Part shown: positions 1 through 5,430 of the stretch, in pieces
Position numbering within the stretch: the first letter of the stretch is position 1
Layout of the letters: every line of letters begins with the position of its first letter
Assembly (NCBI GenBank): GCA_946478715.1
Contig: CAMLDA010000017.1
Span: 1-8,771 of the forward strand
Reading direction: 5' to 3'
Source: an uncultured Candidatus Saccharibacteria bacterium
GTDB taxonomy: Bacteria; Patescibacteria; Saccharimonadia; Saccharimonadales; UBA10212
Length of the DNA: 8,771 bases
Notes under the pieces: model-generated
Database searches by the model: none
Told to the model about the DNA's origin: nothing
The model's input: the letters and a program-made list of their open reading frames with translations, nothing else
Program-made: the position numbers and the translations under genes

Positions 1-134
1 TTCCAATATTCACGGGTTTTCTTGACGGTCTTGGTTTCGGCGGCTTCGGCGGCTTTGACCGTTTTTATAACCCTTCCGTCAATAGCAGCTACCTCTGTTT
101 TGGCGATTTGTTTGATTGTCTGATTTTTGCGCAT
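1..134 (-). CDS. Partial Lys/Ala-rich protein of unknown function (5' part only)
   Basis: The ATG is at 134-132 on the minus strand. The frame stays open for 44 codons to the window edge, so only the N-terminus is seen. The visible peptide begins MRKNQTIKQIAKTEVAAIDG, is strongly basic, and continues with an alternating Lys/Ala/Glu stretch that looks helical and ends in KTREYW. An in-frame TAA lies 21 nt upstream of the ATG and no other start codon falls between, which fixes this start. No Shine-Dalgarno sequence is visible. The start codon lies in one arm of an inverted repeat (131-137 with 152-158). I do not recognise the family; a membrane segment could follow beyond the window. It is the last minus-strand gene after the DsbA-like gene, with a 61-nt gap. 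Confidence 0.55.
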   Translation of the reverse strand, partial: MRKNQTIKQIAKTEVAAIDGRVIKTVKAAEAAETKTVKKTREYW

Positions 135-158
135 AAGTTTGATAAGTAACGCTTATGC
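131..158 (-). repeat. 7-bp inverted repeat over a start codon
   Basis: The arms GCATAAG (131-137) and CTTATGC (152-158) are exact reverse complements separated by 14 nt. In the minus-strand transcript the second arm reads CUUAUGC and contains the AUG of the gene ending at 134, so the folded form would pair the start codon. It may also be a protein-binding palindrome or chance. Confidence 0.3.
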
Positions 159-195
159 ATATGTTATATCTTCCAACAGATTAAAACAAATATAT

Positions 196-876
196 CTACT
201 GTTTAGGGGATTGTGTCTTTTTGTCTATTTCGGCTTTTAGGACAGCGCCTATTTTATCAGCCGATGGCTGACCCGTCTTATCGATTAGATCGCCATTGCT
301 GACAGCTTTGCCGTCCAAGAAGAAGGTTGGCGTAGCCTGTTCTAAGCGCGTCTTCTTAAAGGCATCCAGGTCGGCGTTTATGGCGCTGTTAACCTGGCTG
401 CCGGTGTAGTCCGCGTCAAATTTTGTAACGTTCAAGTCTATATCGCCGGCATACTGGTCAAAAGTGCTTTTAGGATCAGACAGGCCCGCCCAGCTGCTCT
501 GGTTCTCGTAAAGCTTGTCGTGCATCTGCCAGTACTTGTCCTGCAGGCCGGCCGCTTCGGCGGCCCTGGCGGCCGCGAAGGCGTTCGGGTGGACCGACAC
601 CAAGGGAAGATTACGGAACTGGAAGTGAATCTGGTCCGAGTATTTGCTTACGGCATCTTTCAGCGGCTGGTAGTATTCCGCGCAAATCGGGCATTCGTAA
701 TCGCCATACTCAACCAAGGTAACGCCAGCCTTGCCCTGGCCCTCTATATGGCTGGTCGGTTTCGCATTACTGGAGCCGCCCCCTGAATTATTTGAGTTCC
801 CGCCGGATACCACGGCAAAAATCACTATGAATATGATGACTATCGCACCTAAGATTCCCAGAAAACGCCTGTCCAT
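196..876 (-). CDS. Membrane-anchored DsbA-family thiol-disulfide oxidoreductase
   Basis: This 226-residue protein has the DsbA/thioredoxin-like layout. A short basic N-terminus (MDRR) is followed by one membrane segment at about residues 5-24, a Gly/Ser/Asn-rich linker at 25-42, and a thioredoxin-fold domain with an inserted helical region. The active site is C62-P-I-C65 in the context YGDYECPIC, and the cis-proline loop is T182-P183 before FFLDG. Family knowledge: such proteins (BdbD/DsbA-like, the Thioredoxin_4 group) form or shuffle disulfides in exported proteins, usually re-oxidised by a DsbB or VKOR partner. No partner is in this window. The catalytic domain should lie outside the cytoplasmic membrane. 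The start is supported by AGGAGG seven nt upstream. It is 45 nt downstream of the carbonic-anhydrase-like gene on the same strand, but a TAAAAT box in the gap suggests its own promoter. The stop is TAG. Confidence 0.92.
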   Translation of the reverse strand: MDRRFLGILGAIVIIFIVIFAVVSGGNSNNSGGGSSNAKPTSHIEGQGKAGVTLVEYGDYECPICAEYYQPLKDAVSKYSDQIHFQFRNLPLVSVHPNAFAAARAAEAAGLQDKYWQMHDKLYENQSSWAGLSDPKSTFDQYAGDIDLNVTKFDADYTGSQVNSAINADLDAFKKTRLEQATPTFFLDGKAVSNGDLIDKTGQPSADKIGAVLKAEIDKKTQSPKQ

Positions 877-880
877 AAAA

Positions 881-899
881 CCTCCTGAATCAGATTTTA
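881..899 (-). promoter_or_regulatory. Promoter -10 and Shine-Dalgarno of the DsbA-like gene
   Basis: On the minus strand TAAAAT (899-894) is followed by AGGAGG (886-881), then four nt, then the ATG at 876. This is a leadered gene with a short leader of about 10 nt, unlike the leaderless genes elsewhere in the window. No convincing -35 box was found. Confidence 0.5.
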
Positions 900-921
900 T
901 GATAGCACGGAATTTGGCCGG

Positions 922-1341
922 CTATCTGTCAACGGGTTCGCCGTCCATGCCGACGACATAAGTCACTACCAGCAATTCGGGCAGTACCTTATGAATTGCT
1001 TCCGCAGCGCGGTCCAGGGATTCAAAGTGGGCCTGCGCCTCCCTTTCCTCGCTTCCGTCAAAAGCTTCCAGGCCGCCAAACCCTCCGCAGTCCAGATGGT
1101 CCAGCATATAAACGTTCTTAGCGCCATGCTTTTCATAAGCTATCTGGATAGACGGCATAAGGCTGCCATCCGTGACGCCGGTAGAAGAACCGCCGATTGC
1201 CAGCCGGTCCACATGATCGATATCCAAGCTGTGCTTGTCCATAAGAATCTGTCTGATGAACTCCTGATAGCGGTGGTCCATGCATGTAATAACGATGTTT
1301 TCTATTTCTTTAGGCTTTTCGCCCGGTGTTAGTCTAGCCAT
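922..1341 (-). CDS. Short beta-carbonic-anhydrase-like protein
   Basis: This 139-residue protein carries both signature motifs of beta-class carbonic anhydrases: C20-M-D22-H-R24 near the N-terminus and H82-L-D-C85-G-G. In the family the two Cys and the His bind zinc, and the Asp/Arg pair orients the fourth ligand or substrate. All five positions are present, so zinc binding is well supported. Bona fide beta-carbonic anhydrases are usually around 200 residues or more. This one is much shorter, with a compressed stretch between the motifs and no long C-terminal helical part, so CO2 hydration is possible but not proven. No signal peptide is seen, so it is likely cytoplasmic. The start is set by GGAG 5-8 nt upstream of the ATG. 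It ends in TAG and is followed 45 nt later by the DsbA-like gene. It diverges from the CBS-protein gene across a 150-nt gap. Confidence 0.8.
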   Translation of the reverse strand: MARLTPGEKPKEIENIVITCMDHRYQEFIRQILMDKHSLDIDHVDRLAIGGSSTGVTDGSLMPSIQIAYEKHGAKNVYMLDHLDCGGFGGLEAFDGSEEREAQAHFESLDRAAEAIHKVLPELLVVTYVVGMDGEPVDR

Positions 1342-1346
1342 TCTTA

Positions 1347-1350
1347 CTCC
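1347..1350 (-). promoter_or_regulatory. Shine-Dalgarno site of the carbonic-anhydrase-like gene
   Basis: The minus strand reads AAAAGGAGTAAGA before the ATG at 1341, giving a GGAG core at a suitable distance. This confirms the start. The gene belongs to the minority here that use a leader with a Shine-Dalgarno sequence. Confidence 0.6.
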
Positions 1351-1479
1351 TTTTTAGACAATATTAATAAGCTCCCAATCAAGGCACTTAGGGTGCAGCA
1401 CCTCTTTGTTTTGAACAACAGTTTTCTAGGCTACTCCTGAGGCTGGGATATGTAAAGCCAAATTCTTACTTGGTTTCTG

Positions 1480-1485
1480 TAAAAT
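1480..1485 (+). promoter_or_regulatory. -10 box 6 nt before ATG (leaderless start) of the CBS-protein gene
   Basis: TAAAAT at 1480-1485 is followed by six nt and then the ATG at 1492. Transcription normally begins about 6-8 nt after the -10 box, so the mRNA would start at or next to the A of ATG. There is no -35 consensus. The 150-nt divergent gap also holds a short palindrome (GGTGC at 1392-1396, GCACC at 1398-1402), possibly an operator. Confidence 0.5.
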
Positions 1486-1491
1486 AAGAAG

Positions 1492-2490
1492 ATGAAGTTC
1501 GTTTATCTGCTTGTCGCCTTGGCATTTCTGAAATGCGTAATCGTTTACAAGGTTTTGCACTCTGTTCCCTTAGTGGAATTAAAAAGACGGGCCCGGTCGG
1601 GCGATAGGCGGTCGCAGGCTTTATACAAGATAAGCGCCTATGGCAGGTCTTTGGATGTGCTGCTATGGCTGGCAGGAACCGTATCGGCGGCAGTTTTGGC
1701 GGTATGGTCGGCGCGGACCAGCTGGTGGCTCGCGGCCATAGCCACGGCGCTTGTTTCCTGGCTGGCGGTGTGGGCCCGGTTCAGCGCCGGAGGATGGGCC
1801 GGTGCGGTCACGGCTTTCGGCGCCTCTTTTTACGCCGCCGTCCTGTCTTTCTTAGACCCGGCTGTTAAGCCGTTGGCGGGACTCTTTAGCCCAGCCGGTA
1901 TAGGCCATACGGGAGTTTATGAAAAGAAAGACCTGCTGGAATTACTCGTGGCCCAAAGCCGGCAGCGCGATAGCCGGGTGCCGCCAGAGGATTTAAAGAT
2001 AGCCTATAACGCCCTGAACTTCGGCGACAAAACCGTAGGGCAGGTGATGACCCCGCGCAGGGCGGTCAGATTCGTGCAGTCCGACGAGCCTATCGGCCCG
2101 GTTCTGGTGGATGAACTGCATAAGAGCGGCTACAGCTGCTTTCCGGTCGTAAAGGAGGTTACTAAGTCGTCCGCGCCGCAGATTCTCGGTACGCTATATC
2201 TAAGTACGCTTATCGGCTACGAAGGCAGCGGGAGGGTAAAGGACCTGGCTAAAGAAGACGTTAACTTTATAAACGAAGACTGTACGCTAAATCAGGCGCT
2301 GGATGCCTTCTTGAAAGCGCACCATCATCTGCTGGTAGTAGTAAACGCTTTCGAAGAGATGGTAGGCGTCCTGACAATGGATGATGTATTGGAGCAGCTT
2401 CTTGGTAAGCGGATAGCCGATGATGCAGATAGTTACATCAGCCAGCGGGAAGCGGCTTCTACGCCCCCAAAAGCCGGCCGGGCCAATTAA
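1492..2490 (+). CDS. CBS-pair membrane protein, CNNM/CorC (hemolysin-like) related
   Basis: This 332-residue protein has hydrophobic segments at about 1-20, 52-72, 77-98 and 100-122, followed by a cytoplasmic tandem CBS module. The stretch V185-M-T-P-R189 opening the first CBS domain is the typical signature of the CNNM/CorC/hemolysin C group. The second CBS domain ends in VGVLTMDDVLEQLLG, also typical. In the family the CBS pair binds adenine nucleotides and gates a membrane domain linked to divalent-cation (Mg2+/Co2+) movement. The membrane part here is a divergent, short counterpart of the usual CNNM (DUF21) domain. The C-terminal CorC_HlyC domain is absent, the protein ending soon after CBS2 with a polar tail. 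The ATG at 1492 is chosen because TAAAAT ends six nt before it. It precedes aspS by 42 nt, but aspS has its own promoter. Transport function is inferred from family only. Confidence 0.82.
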   Translation: MKFVYLLVALAFLKCVIVYKVLHSVPLVELKRRARSGDRRSQALYKISAYGRSLDVLLWLAGTVSAAVLAVWSARTSWWLAAIATALVSWLAVWARFSAGGWAGAVTAFGASFYAAVLSFLDPAVKPLAGLFSPAGIGHTGVYEKKDLLELLVAQSRQRDSRVPPEDLKIAYNALNFGDKTVGQVMTPRRAVRFVQSDEPIGPVLVDELHKSGYSCFPVVKEVTKSSAPQILGTLYLSTLIGYEGSGRVKDLAKEDVNFINEDCTLNQALDAFLKAHHHLLVVVNAFEEMVGVLTMDDVLEQLLGKRIADDADSYISQREAASTPPKAGRAN

Positions 2491-2516
2491 AACCTGCCCG
2501 ATAACCAAATCCAATC

Positions 2517-2525
2517 TGTTACAAT
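2517..2525 (+). promoter_or_regulatory. Extended -10 promoter, leaderless start of aspS
   Basis: TG at 2517-2518, one base, then TACAAT at 2520-2525 form an extended -10 element. Seven nt separate it from the ATG at 2533 and no Shine-Dalgarno is present, so the mRNA is predicted to begin at the ATG or one nt before it. An ATAACC motif lies at 2501-2506. Confidence 0.6.
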
Positions 2526-2532
2526 TGATTTA

Positions 2533-3840
2533 ATGGAGAGAGTTTTAGCAAGAGACGTGGCCAGCCGCGTTGGCCAGGAAGTTTTAGTCCAAGGCTGGCT
2601 GCACAAAAAGCGGCTGTTAGGCGGACTTAATTTCATAGTGGTTCGGGACCGTTCCGGGCTGACCCAGATAGTTGTGGATAAAGACGAGGAAGTCGAGAAA
2701 CTGCGCGGCATGCAGGTAGGCACGGTAATGTCCGTACAGGGAAAAGTGGTAGAAGAGCAACGGGCGCCTGGCGGGGCCGAGCTGCACGGGCCTGTTATTA
2801 CAGTGGATGTCCCGGTAACCGATGAGCCCCCCGTAGAAATCGATAAACCCCTCAGCCACAAACCCGAGAACCTGGATACCCTGTTTGATAACCGCCACAT
2901 TGGCTTGCGCAGCCCGCAGGAGCAGAAAGTCTTTAAAATCCGGGCCGCATTATTGCGACATATTCGCGATTTCCTCTATAAGAATGACTTTACCGAAATC
3001 AACACTCCAAAACTGCTAGCGGGAGCCACTGAAGGCGGCGCTGAAGTGTTCAAAACAGATTACTTCGGCAAAGAGGCTACACTTGCCCAAAGCCCCCAGC
3101 TTTATAAGCAGATGATGGTAGGCGCCTTTGAACGGGTGTTCGAAATCGCCCCGGCATTCCGGGCAGAACCCTCAGCCACTACCCGCCATATGTCAGAGGT
3201 TTACATGCTGGATATAGAGATGGGCTTCATCAAGGGCCATGAGGAAGTGCTGGATATGGTCCAGGACCTTACTTACGATGCAGTTACCTCGGTTTACAAG
3301 GAATTCGCAGACGAACTAAAGAGCCTGCAGGCTCCTGAGCTGGTACTAAAAGAAAAGTTTCCGCGCTACACCGTAGCCCAGGTACATGAACTGTACACCA
3401 AGGCTACCGGCACCGATACTACGAACGAAAAAGACCTGATTCCGGATGAAGAGCGCTGGATATGCGAGCACGCCAAAAAAGAGCAAGGCTGCGAAGCCGT
3501 ATTCGTTACTAACTTCCCCAAAGAGGCCATGAAGTTCTACCACAAACTGGCCGATGACGGTACCGTCCTGTGGGCCGACCTGCTGTTCCGCGGCCTGGAA
3601 ATCGCCACTTGCCCGATGCGCGAAAACCGCCATGAAGTTTTAGTCGAGCAAATGAAAGCCGCCGGCCTTGATCCGGACCACCCGGGATACAAGTACTTCC
3701 TGGAAGCTATGCGCTACGGCCTGCCGGCCCACGGTGGCTGCGGTTACGGTATCGACCGCCTTGTAGAAAAGACCATCGGTTTAGGCAATGTCAAAGAAGC
3801 CGCTTTGTTCCCGCGCGATATAAACAGGCTGGCGCCGTAA
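2533..3840 (+). CDS. aspS: Aspartyl-tRNA synthetase, archaeal/eukaryal type
   Basis: This 435-residue class II synthetase charges tRNA with aspartate in the cytoplasm. An N-terminal OB-fold anticodon-binding domain covers about 1-105, and the catalytic domain about 130-435. Motif 2 is FEIAPAFRAE with Arg210, followed by TTRHMSEV and the LDIEMGF stretch typical of AspRS rather than AsnRS. Motif 3 is GYGIDRLVE with Arg409, and the end FPRDINRLAP fits the short AspRS2 class. It lacks the GAD insertion of the roughly 590-residue bacterial form. His24 follows GWL, at the position where tRNA(Asp)/tRNA(Asn) non-discriminating archaeal enzymes usually have Trp, and Pro79 is in the RAPGG stretch. These residues lean towards a discriminating enzyme, but that rests on alignment from memory. 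The start fits a leaderless promoter. The stop TAA shares its last base with the next ATG. Confidence 0.93.
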   Translation: MERVLARDVASRVGQEVLVQGWLHKKRLLGGLNFIVVRDRSGLTQIVVDKDEEVEKLRGMQVGTVMSVQGKVVEEQRAPGGAELHGPVITVDVPVTDEPPVEIDKPLSHKPENLDTLFDNRHIGLRSPQEQKVFKIRAALLRHIRDFLYKNDFTEINTPKLLAGATEGGAEVFKTDYFGKEATLAQSPQLYKQMMVGAFERVFEIAPAFRAEPSATTRHMSEVYMLDIEMGFIKGHEEVLDMVQDLTYDAVTSVYKEFADELKSLQAPELVLKEKFPRYTVAQVHELYTKATGTDTTNEKDLIPDEERWICEHAKKEQGCEAVFVTNFPKEAMKFYHKLADDGTVLWADLLFRGLEIATCPMRENRHEVLVEQMKAAGLDPDHPGYKYFLEAMRYGLPAHGGCGYGIDRLVEKTIGLGNVKEAALFPRDINRLAP

Positions 3841-4121
3841 TGGCAGCTATCGAAGAGGTCCGCGAACCGGAAGCGCAATCCGGCTACGTGGCGCCGGAGG
3901 TACAGAGCATGCCCCGGATATCAAAAGAAGCCGCTGCCTTAGTATGCGAGCTGGGCTACAGGGTGGCATTCATATATGGTGATGAAGTAAAGGTAGAACC
4001 GCTTCAAGAAGGCGTCCATAGATACCCGCCCGTCCAGGTCGAAGTTGCGAGGGACCCTGATTTTATTGACAGGTATATCGACATGGGCCCCTCCACATTT
4101 TCCAGCTTCTCAAATACTTAA
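3840..4121 (+). CDS. Orphan small protein coupled to aspS
   Basis: This 93-residue protein is not recognised. Its ATG overlaps the aspS stop in a TAATG arrangement and no strong Shine-Dalgarno is visible, so translation is probably coupled to aspS and the two form an operon. It has an acidic, disordered-looking N-terminus (about 1-27). A more compact central part follows, including SKEAAALVCELGYRVAFIYG and a short beta-like stretch EVKVEPL, and the tail is Ser-rich (STFSSFSNT). There are no membrane segments, no signal peptide and a single Cys (37). The final codons AAT ACT TAA lie inside the left arm of the palindromic terminator at 4112-4135, so the stop codon itself is part of the hairpin. 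The tail may therefore have been set by where that element sits. Function is unknown; being cotranscribed with aspS does not by itself imply a tRNA role. Confidence 0.7.
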   Translation: MAAIEEVREPEAQSGYVAPEVQSMPRISKEAAALVCELGYRVAFIYGDEVKVEPLQEGVHRYPPVQVEVARDPDFIDRYIDMGPSTFSSFSNT

Positions 4122-4135
4122 CTTGTTAAGTATTT
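4112..4135 (+). terminator. CUUG-loop hairpin, copy 1 (convergent genes)
   Basis: The arms AAATACTTAAC (4112-4122) and GTTAAGTATTT (4125-4135) are perfect reverse complements around TT. In plus-strand RNA this makes a 10-bp stem closed by a CUUG tetraloop. It sits between two converging genes. It includes the stop codon of the upstream plus gene and overlaps two bases of the stop of the minus gene ending at 4134. The stem is AU-rich and the following U tract is weak, so it is an unconventional terminator; a protein-binding palindrome is the alternative. Copies 2 and 3 are at 6632-6655 and 8526-8549. Confidence 0.6.
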
Positions 4136-4697
4136 ATATATCTAAAATTCTTTCTTCGTTTTCTTTTAGTTTAAAAACTTCCAAGCTGTGTTCAGAGGCG
4201 AAATCGGCAACCTGCATTATAAGTAAATCGTTCGTATAGTATGGATTGTCGGCATGCGCTACGCATATATTTTTAGCCCCGGGGTTAAAACCTTCATAAA
4301 ATTCCACCTTCTTTCCAGGATCGCCGTCACTGTCTGTAAAGAAACTTGAGCACATTATATATGCGCCGGCGCTGTCCCCTAAAACCATAGCCTCGTGGTC
4401 AAGCTTTCTTATATCAAAATCGCGTTTTAACATTTCCTCTCTAAGGACATCCGTAGGGCCGCCGGCTATGAACACCGCTTTGTATTTAGCCCAATCTACT
4501 GAGGTTGTATTTCTGTCTATGACTTCAACCATGGGAAATTTCTTAAGATGCTGGTCATAGCTGCCGTCCGGTTTGGCCAGTGTAACAACGGCAGTCGGGA
4601 TATCCGAGCTCAAGATATCGGCATGCCGGTACCACCAGGAATTCTTATAACTGGCTTCCAGTTCGCGCTGGTAGCCTCCGCTATAGATAATCTTCAT
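4134..4697 (-). CDS. Peptidase S51 family (dipeptidase E-like) hydrolase
   Basis: This 187-residue protein has the class I glutamine-amidotransferase-like fold used by family S51 peptidases (dipeptidase E, cyanophycinase). It shows an opening strand MKIIYSGGY, the AGGPTDVL turn (78-85), and the nucleophile elbow G107-D-S109-A-G-A with Ser109 as the probable nucleophile. His148 in CVAHADNP is the likely catalytic partner, followed by the NPYY stretch. Family members cleave Asp-X dipeptides or related isoaspartyl bonds; the exact substrate here cannot be read from sequence. At 187 residues it is somewhat shorter than E. coli PepE (about 229). No signal peptide is present, so it is cytoplasmic. 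The ATG lies six nt after a minus-strand TATTAT box and has no Shine-Dalgarno, so the start is probably leaderless. The gene converges with the aspS operon and shares its terminator region. Confidence 0.8.
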   Translation of the reverse strand: MKIIYSGGYQRELEASYKNSWWYRHADILSSDIPTAVVTLAKPDGSYDQHLKKFPMVEVIDRNTTSVDWAKYKAVFIAGGPTDVLREEMLKRDFDIRKLDHEAMVLGDSAGAYIMCSSFFTDSDGDPGKKVEFYEGFNPGAKNICVAHADNPYYTNDLLIMQVADFASEHSLEVFKLKENEERILDI

Positions 4698-4703
4698 ATT
4701 TTA

Positions 4704-4709
4704 ATAATA
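4704..4709 (-). promoter_or_regulatory. -10 box 6 nt before ATG (leaderless) of the S51 hydrolase gene
   Basis: On the minus strand TATTAT (4709-4704) is followed by TAAAAT (six nt) and then ATG at 4697. No Shine-Dalgarno sequence is present. TAAAAT directly abuts the ATG, so it is less likely to be the -10 itself. Confidence 0.45.
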
Positions 4710-4735
4710 CCTTCAGAACAACCAATGACGGTTAA

Positions 4736-4763
4736 TTGACAAACAGACAGTAGATGGTAAAGT
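4736..4763 (+). promoter_or_regulatory. Promoter with -35 and extended -10, leaderless start of gene at 4771
   Basis: TTGACA at 4736-4741 is a perfect -35 box. A 16-nt spacer follows, ending in TGG, then TAAAGT at 4758-4763 as -10. Seven nt later is the ATG at 4771, with no Shine-Dalgarno. This is the clearest complete sigma-70-type promoter in the window and supports the leaderless reading of the others. Confidence 0.65.
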
Positions 4764-4770
4764 TGTAGTC

Positions 4771-5064
4771 ATGTCTGATATTGAACACGGCCCTATCTTT
4801 AACGAAGTCAAAGGGGCCCATTTTATTCCCGGTGAAGGCGTTGTGCTGGATAGTACTATCCATTACCCGGCTGAAATGCATAGAGACGAAGTCAGAGAAA
4901 TCGTAGCCGATTCGTATGACATCCCTGAAGATAATATATTGTTTGAGGGCGAAGAACCCAGGAACGACACTATGAGGCGGGCAAGACGCTTGTCGGTTGG
5001 GTTTAGGCGATGGAACTCCAGCTGGGACCCAAAAACCCCTAAAGCCGACCCCTCCCTAAACTAA
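4771..5064 (+). CDS. Orphan 97-residue acidic/basic protein
   Basis: Not recognised. The protein starts MSDIEHGPIFNEV. It has an acidic N-terminal two-thirds with a helix-like stretch around PAEMHRDEVREIVADSYDIP, then a basic segment RRARRLSVGFRRWNSSW and a Pro/Lys tail. It contains no cysteine and no membrane segment, so it should be a small soluble protein. The split charge and Arg-rich patch might suit nucleic-acid or membrane-surface binding, but that is speculation. The start is supported by a strong TTGACA/TAAAGT promoter whose -10 ends seven nt before the ATG. It is divergent from the S51 hydrolase gene and converges with the orphan at 5098-5370, 33 nt away. Confidence 0.7.
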   Translation: MSDIEHGPIFNEVKGAHFIPGEGVVLDSTIHYPAEMHRDEVREIVADSYDIPEDNILFEGEEPRNDTMRRARRLSVGFRRWNSSWDPKTPKADPSLN

Positions 5065-5074
5065 AGTCATTATA

Positions 5075-5100
5075 CGCTTAAATAGGCGTCGCAGTATTTA
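5075..5100. terminator. Weak candidate bidirectional terminator between convergent orphans
   Basis: The 33-nt gap between two converging genes contains overlapping inverted repeats. ACGC (5075-5078) with GCGT (5086-5089) can extend by a U-G and a U-A pair. TAAATA (5079-5084) pairs with TATTTA (5095-5100), the latter reaching the minus gene's stop codon. The element is unrelated in sequence to the CUUG hairpins. Stems are short, so support is weak. Confidence 0.25.
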
Positions 5101-5370
5101 GCTATTCAAGCTCGCGAGCTGTATGCGCTGCTCTTCGTAGCTGTCGTGAATCGCTCTGGCTTCATCATCGTCTGTCTCCGCGGACAGGGCGTTCAGGTCG
5201 CCAAGTTCCTGTCTGTAGCTTTCCAGCGCATCTTCTTTAATCCCAAGCTTGTCCAAACGATCCGCAAAGATGTTGCTGTCGCTGAATAATCTGATATATC
5301 CTTCCACTTCAATAATAATCCTGTCGCGGTAAGATGCCGCCTGTTTTTCGGGTCTTTCTTCTGCGCCCAT
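5098..5370 (-). CDS. Orphan 90-residue acidic helical protein
   Basis: Not recognised. The sequence is rich in Glu, Asp, Arg, Ala and Leu and has no cysteine. It looks almost wholly helical, from about residue 12 (SYRDRIIIEVEGYIRLFSD) through 43-85, so a small helical bundle or coiled coil is plausible. No signal peptide or membrane segment is seen. The ATG follows a minus-strand TACAAT box by six nt with no Shine-Dalgarno, so it is probably leaderless. Its -10 and the 19 bases upstream of it are almost identical to those of the other small minus-strand gene at 6655-6921, suggesting shared control. It is divergent from the 2-hydroxyacid dehydrogenase-family gene, with only 60 nt between the starts. 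Confidence 0.7.
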   Translation of the reverse strand: MGAEERPEKQAASYRDRIIIEVEGYIRLFSDSNIFADRLDKLGIKEDALESYRQELGDLNALSAETDDDEARAIHDSYEEQRIQLASLNS

Positions 5371-5376
5371 ATCTAA

Positions 5377-5401
5377 ATTGTACGCTCAAAATAACCGGGC
5401 A
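5377..5401 (-). repeat. 25-bp shared promoter element, copy 1
   Basis: This segment matches 6928-6952 at 24 of 25 positions; the only difference (5380 versus 6931) makes the -10 TACAAT here and TATAAT there. It contains the minus-strand -10 (5382-5377) six nt before the ATG at 5370. It also contains the ATAACCGGGCA motif that reads towards the plus-strand gene. Perfect conservation of the usually variable spacer suggests a regulator-binding site or recent copying of a promoter cassette. Confidence 0.7.
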
Positions 5402-5404
5402 GAG

Positions 5405-5426
5405 TACAATATAGACAAGCAGGAGG
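5405..5426 (+). promoter_or_regulatory. -10 and strong Shine-Dalgarno of the 2-hydroxyacid dehydrogenase-family gene
   Basis: TACAAT at 5405-5410 lies just downstream of ATAACCGGGC (5391-5400). AGGAGG at 5421-5426 is four nt before the ATG at 5431. The predicted leader is about 13 nt and is essentially only the ribosome binding site, in contrast to the leaderless genes around it. Confidence 0.6.
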
Positions 5427-5430
5427 TTTT

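Noticed and set aside
520..961. Overlapping plus-strand open frames opposite the DsbA-like gene
   Set aside because: The minus strand encodes a clear CPIC thioredoxin-fold protein with Shine-Dalgarno; the plus frames have no start signals and shadow-like composition.
991..1332. 113-residue plus-strand frame opposite the carbonic-anhydrase-like gene
   Set aside because: The opposite frame holds the CxDxR and HxxC motifs and a ribosome binding site; this one has neither motif nor promoter.
2487..2900. 137-residue open frame on the minus strand opposite the start of aspS
   Set aside because: It lies within the strongly supported aspS gene, has a Ser/Thr/Arg-rich composition typical of an antisense frame, and matches no family.
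5069..5078. ATTATACGCT shared with the promoter element at 6928, giving a minus-strand TATAAT in a convergent gap
   Set aside because: Only ten bases match and no ATG follows at the N6-7 distance; transcription from it would be antisense to the gene ending at 5064, for which there is no other sign.
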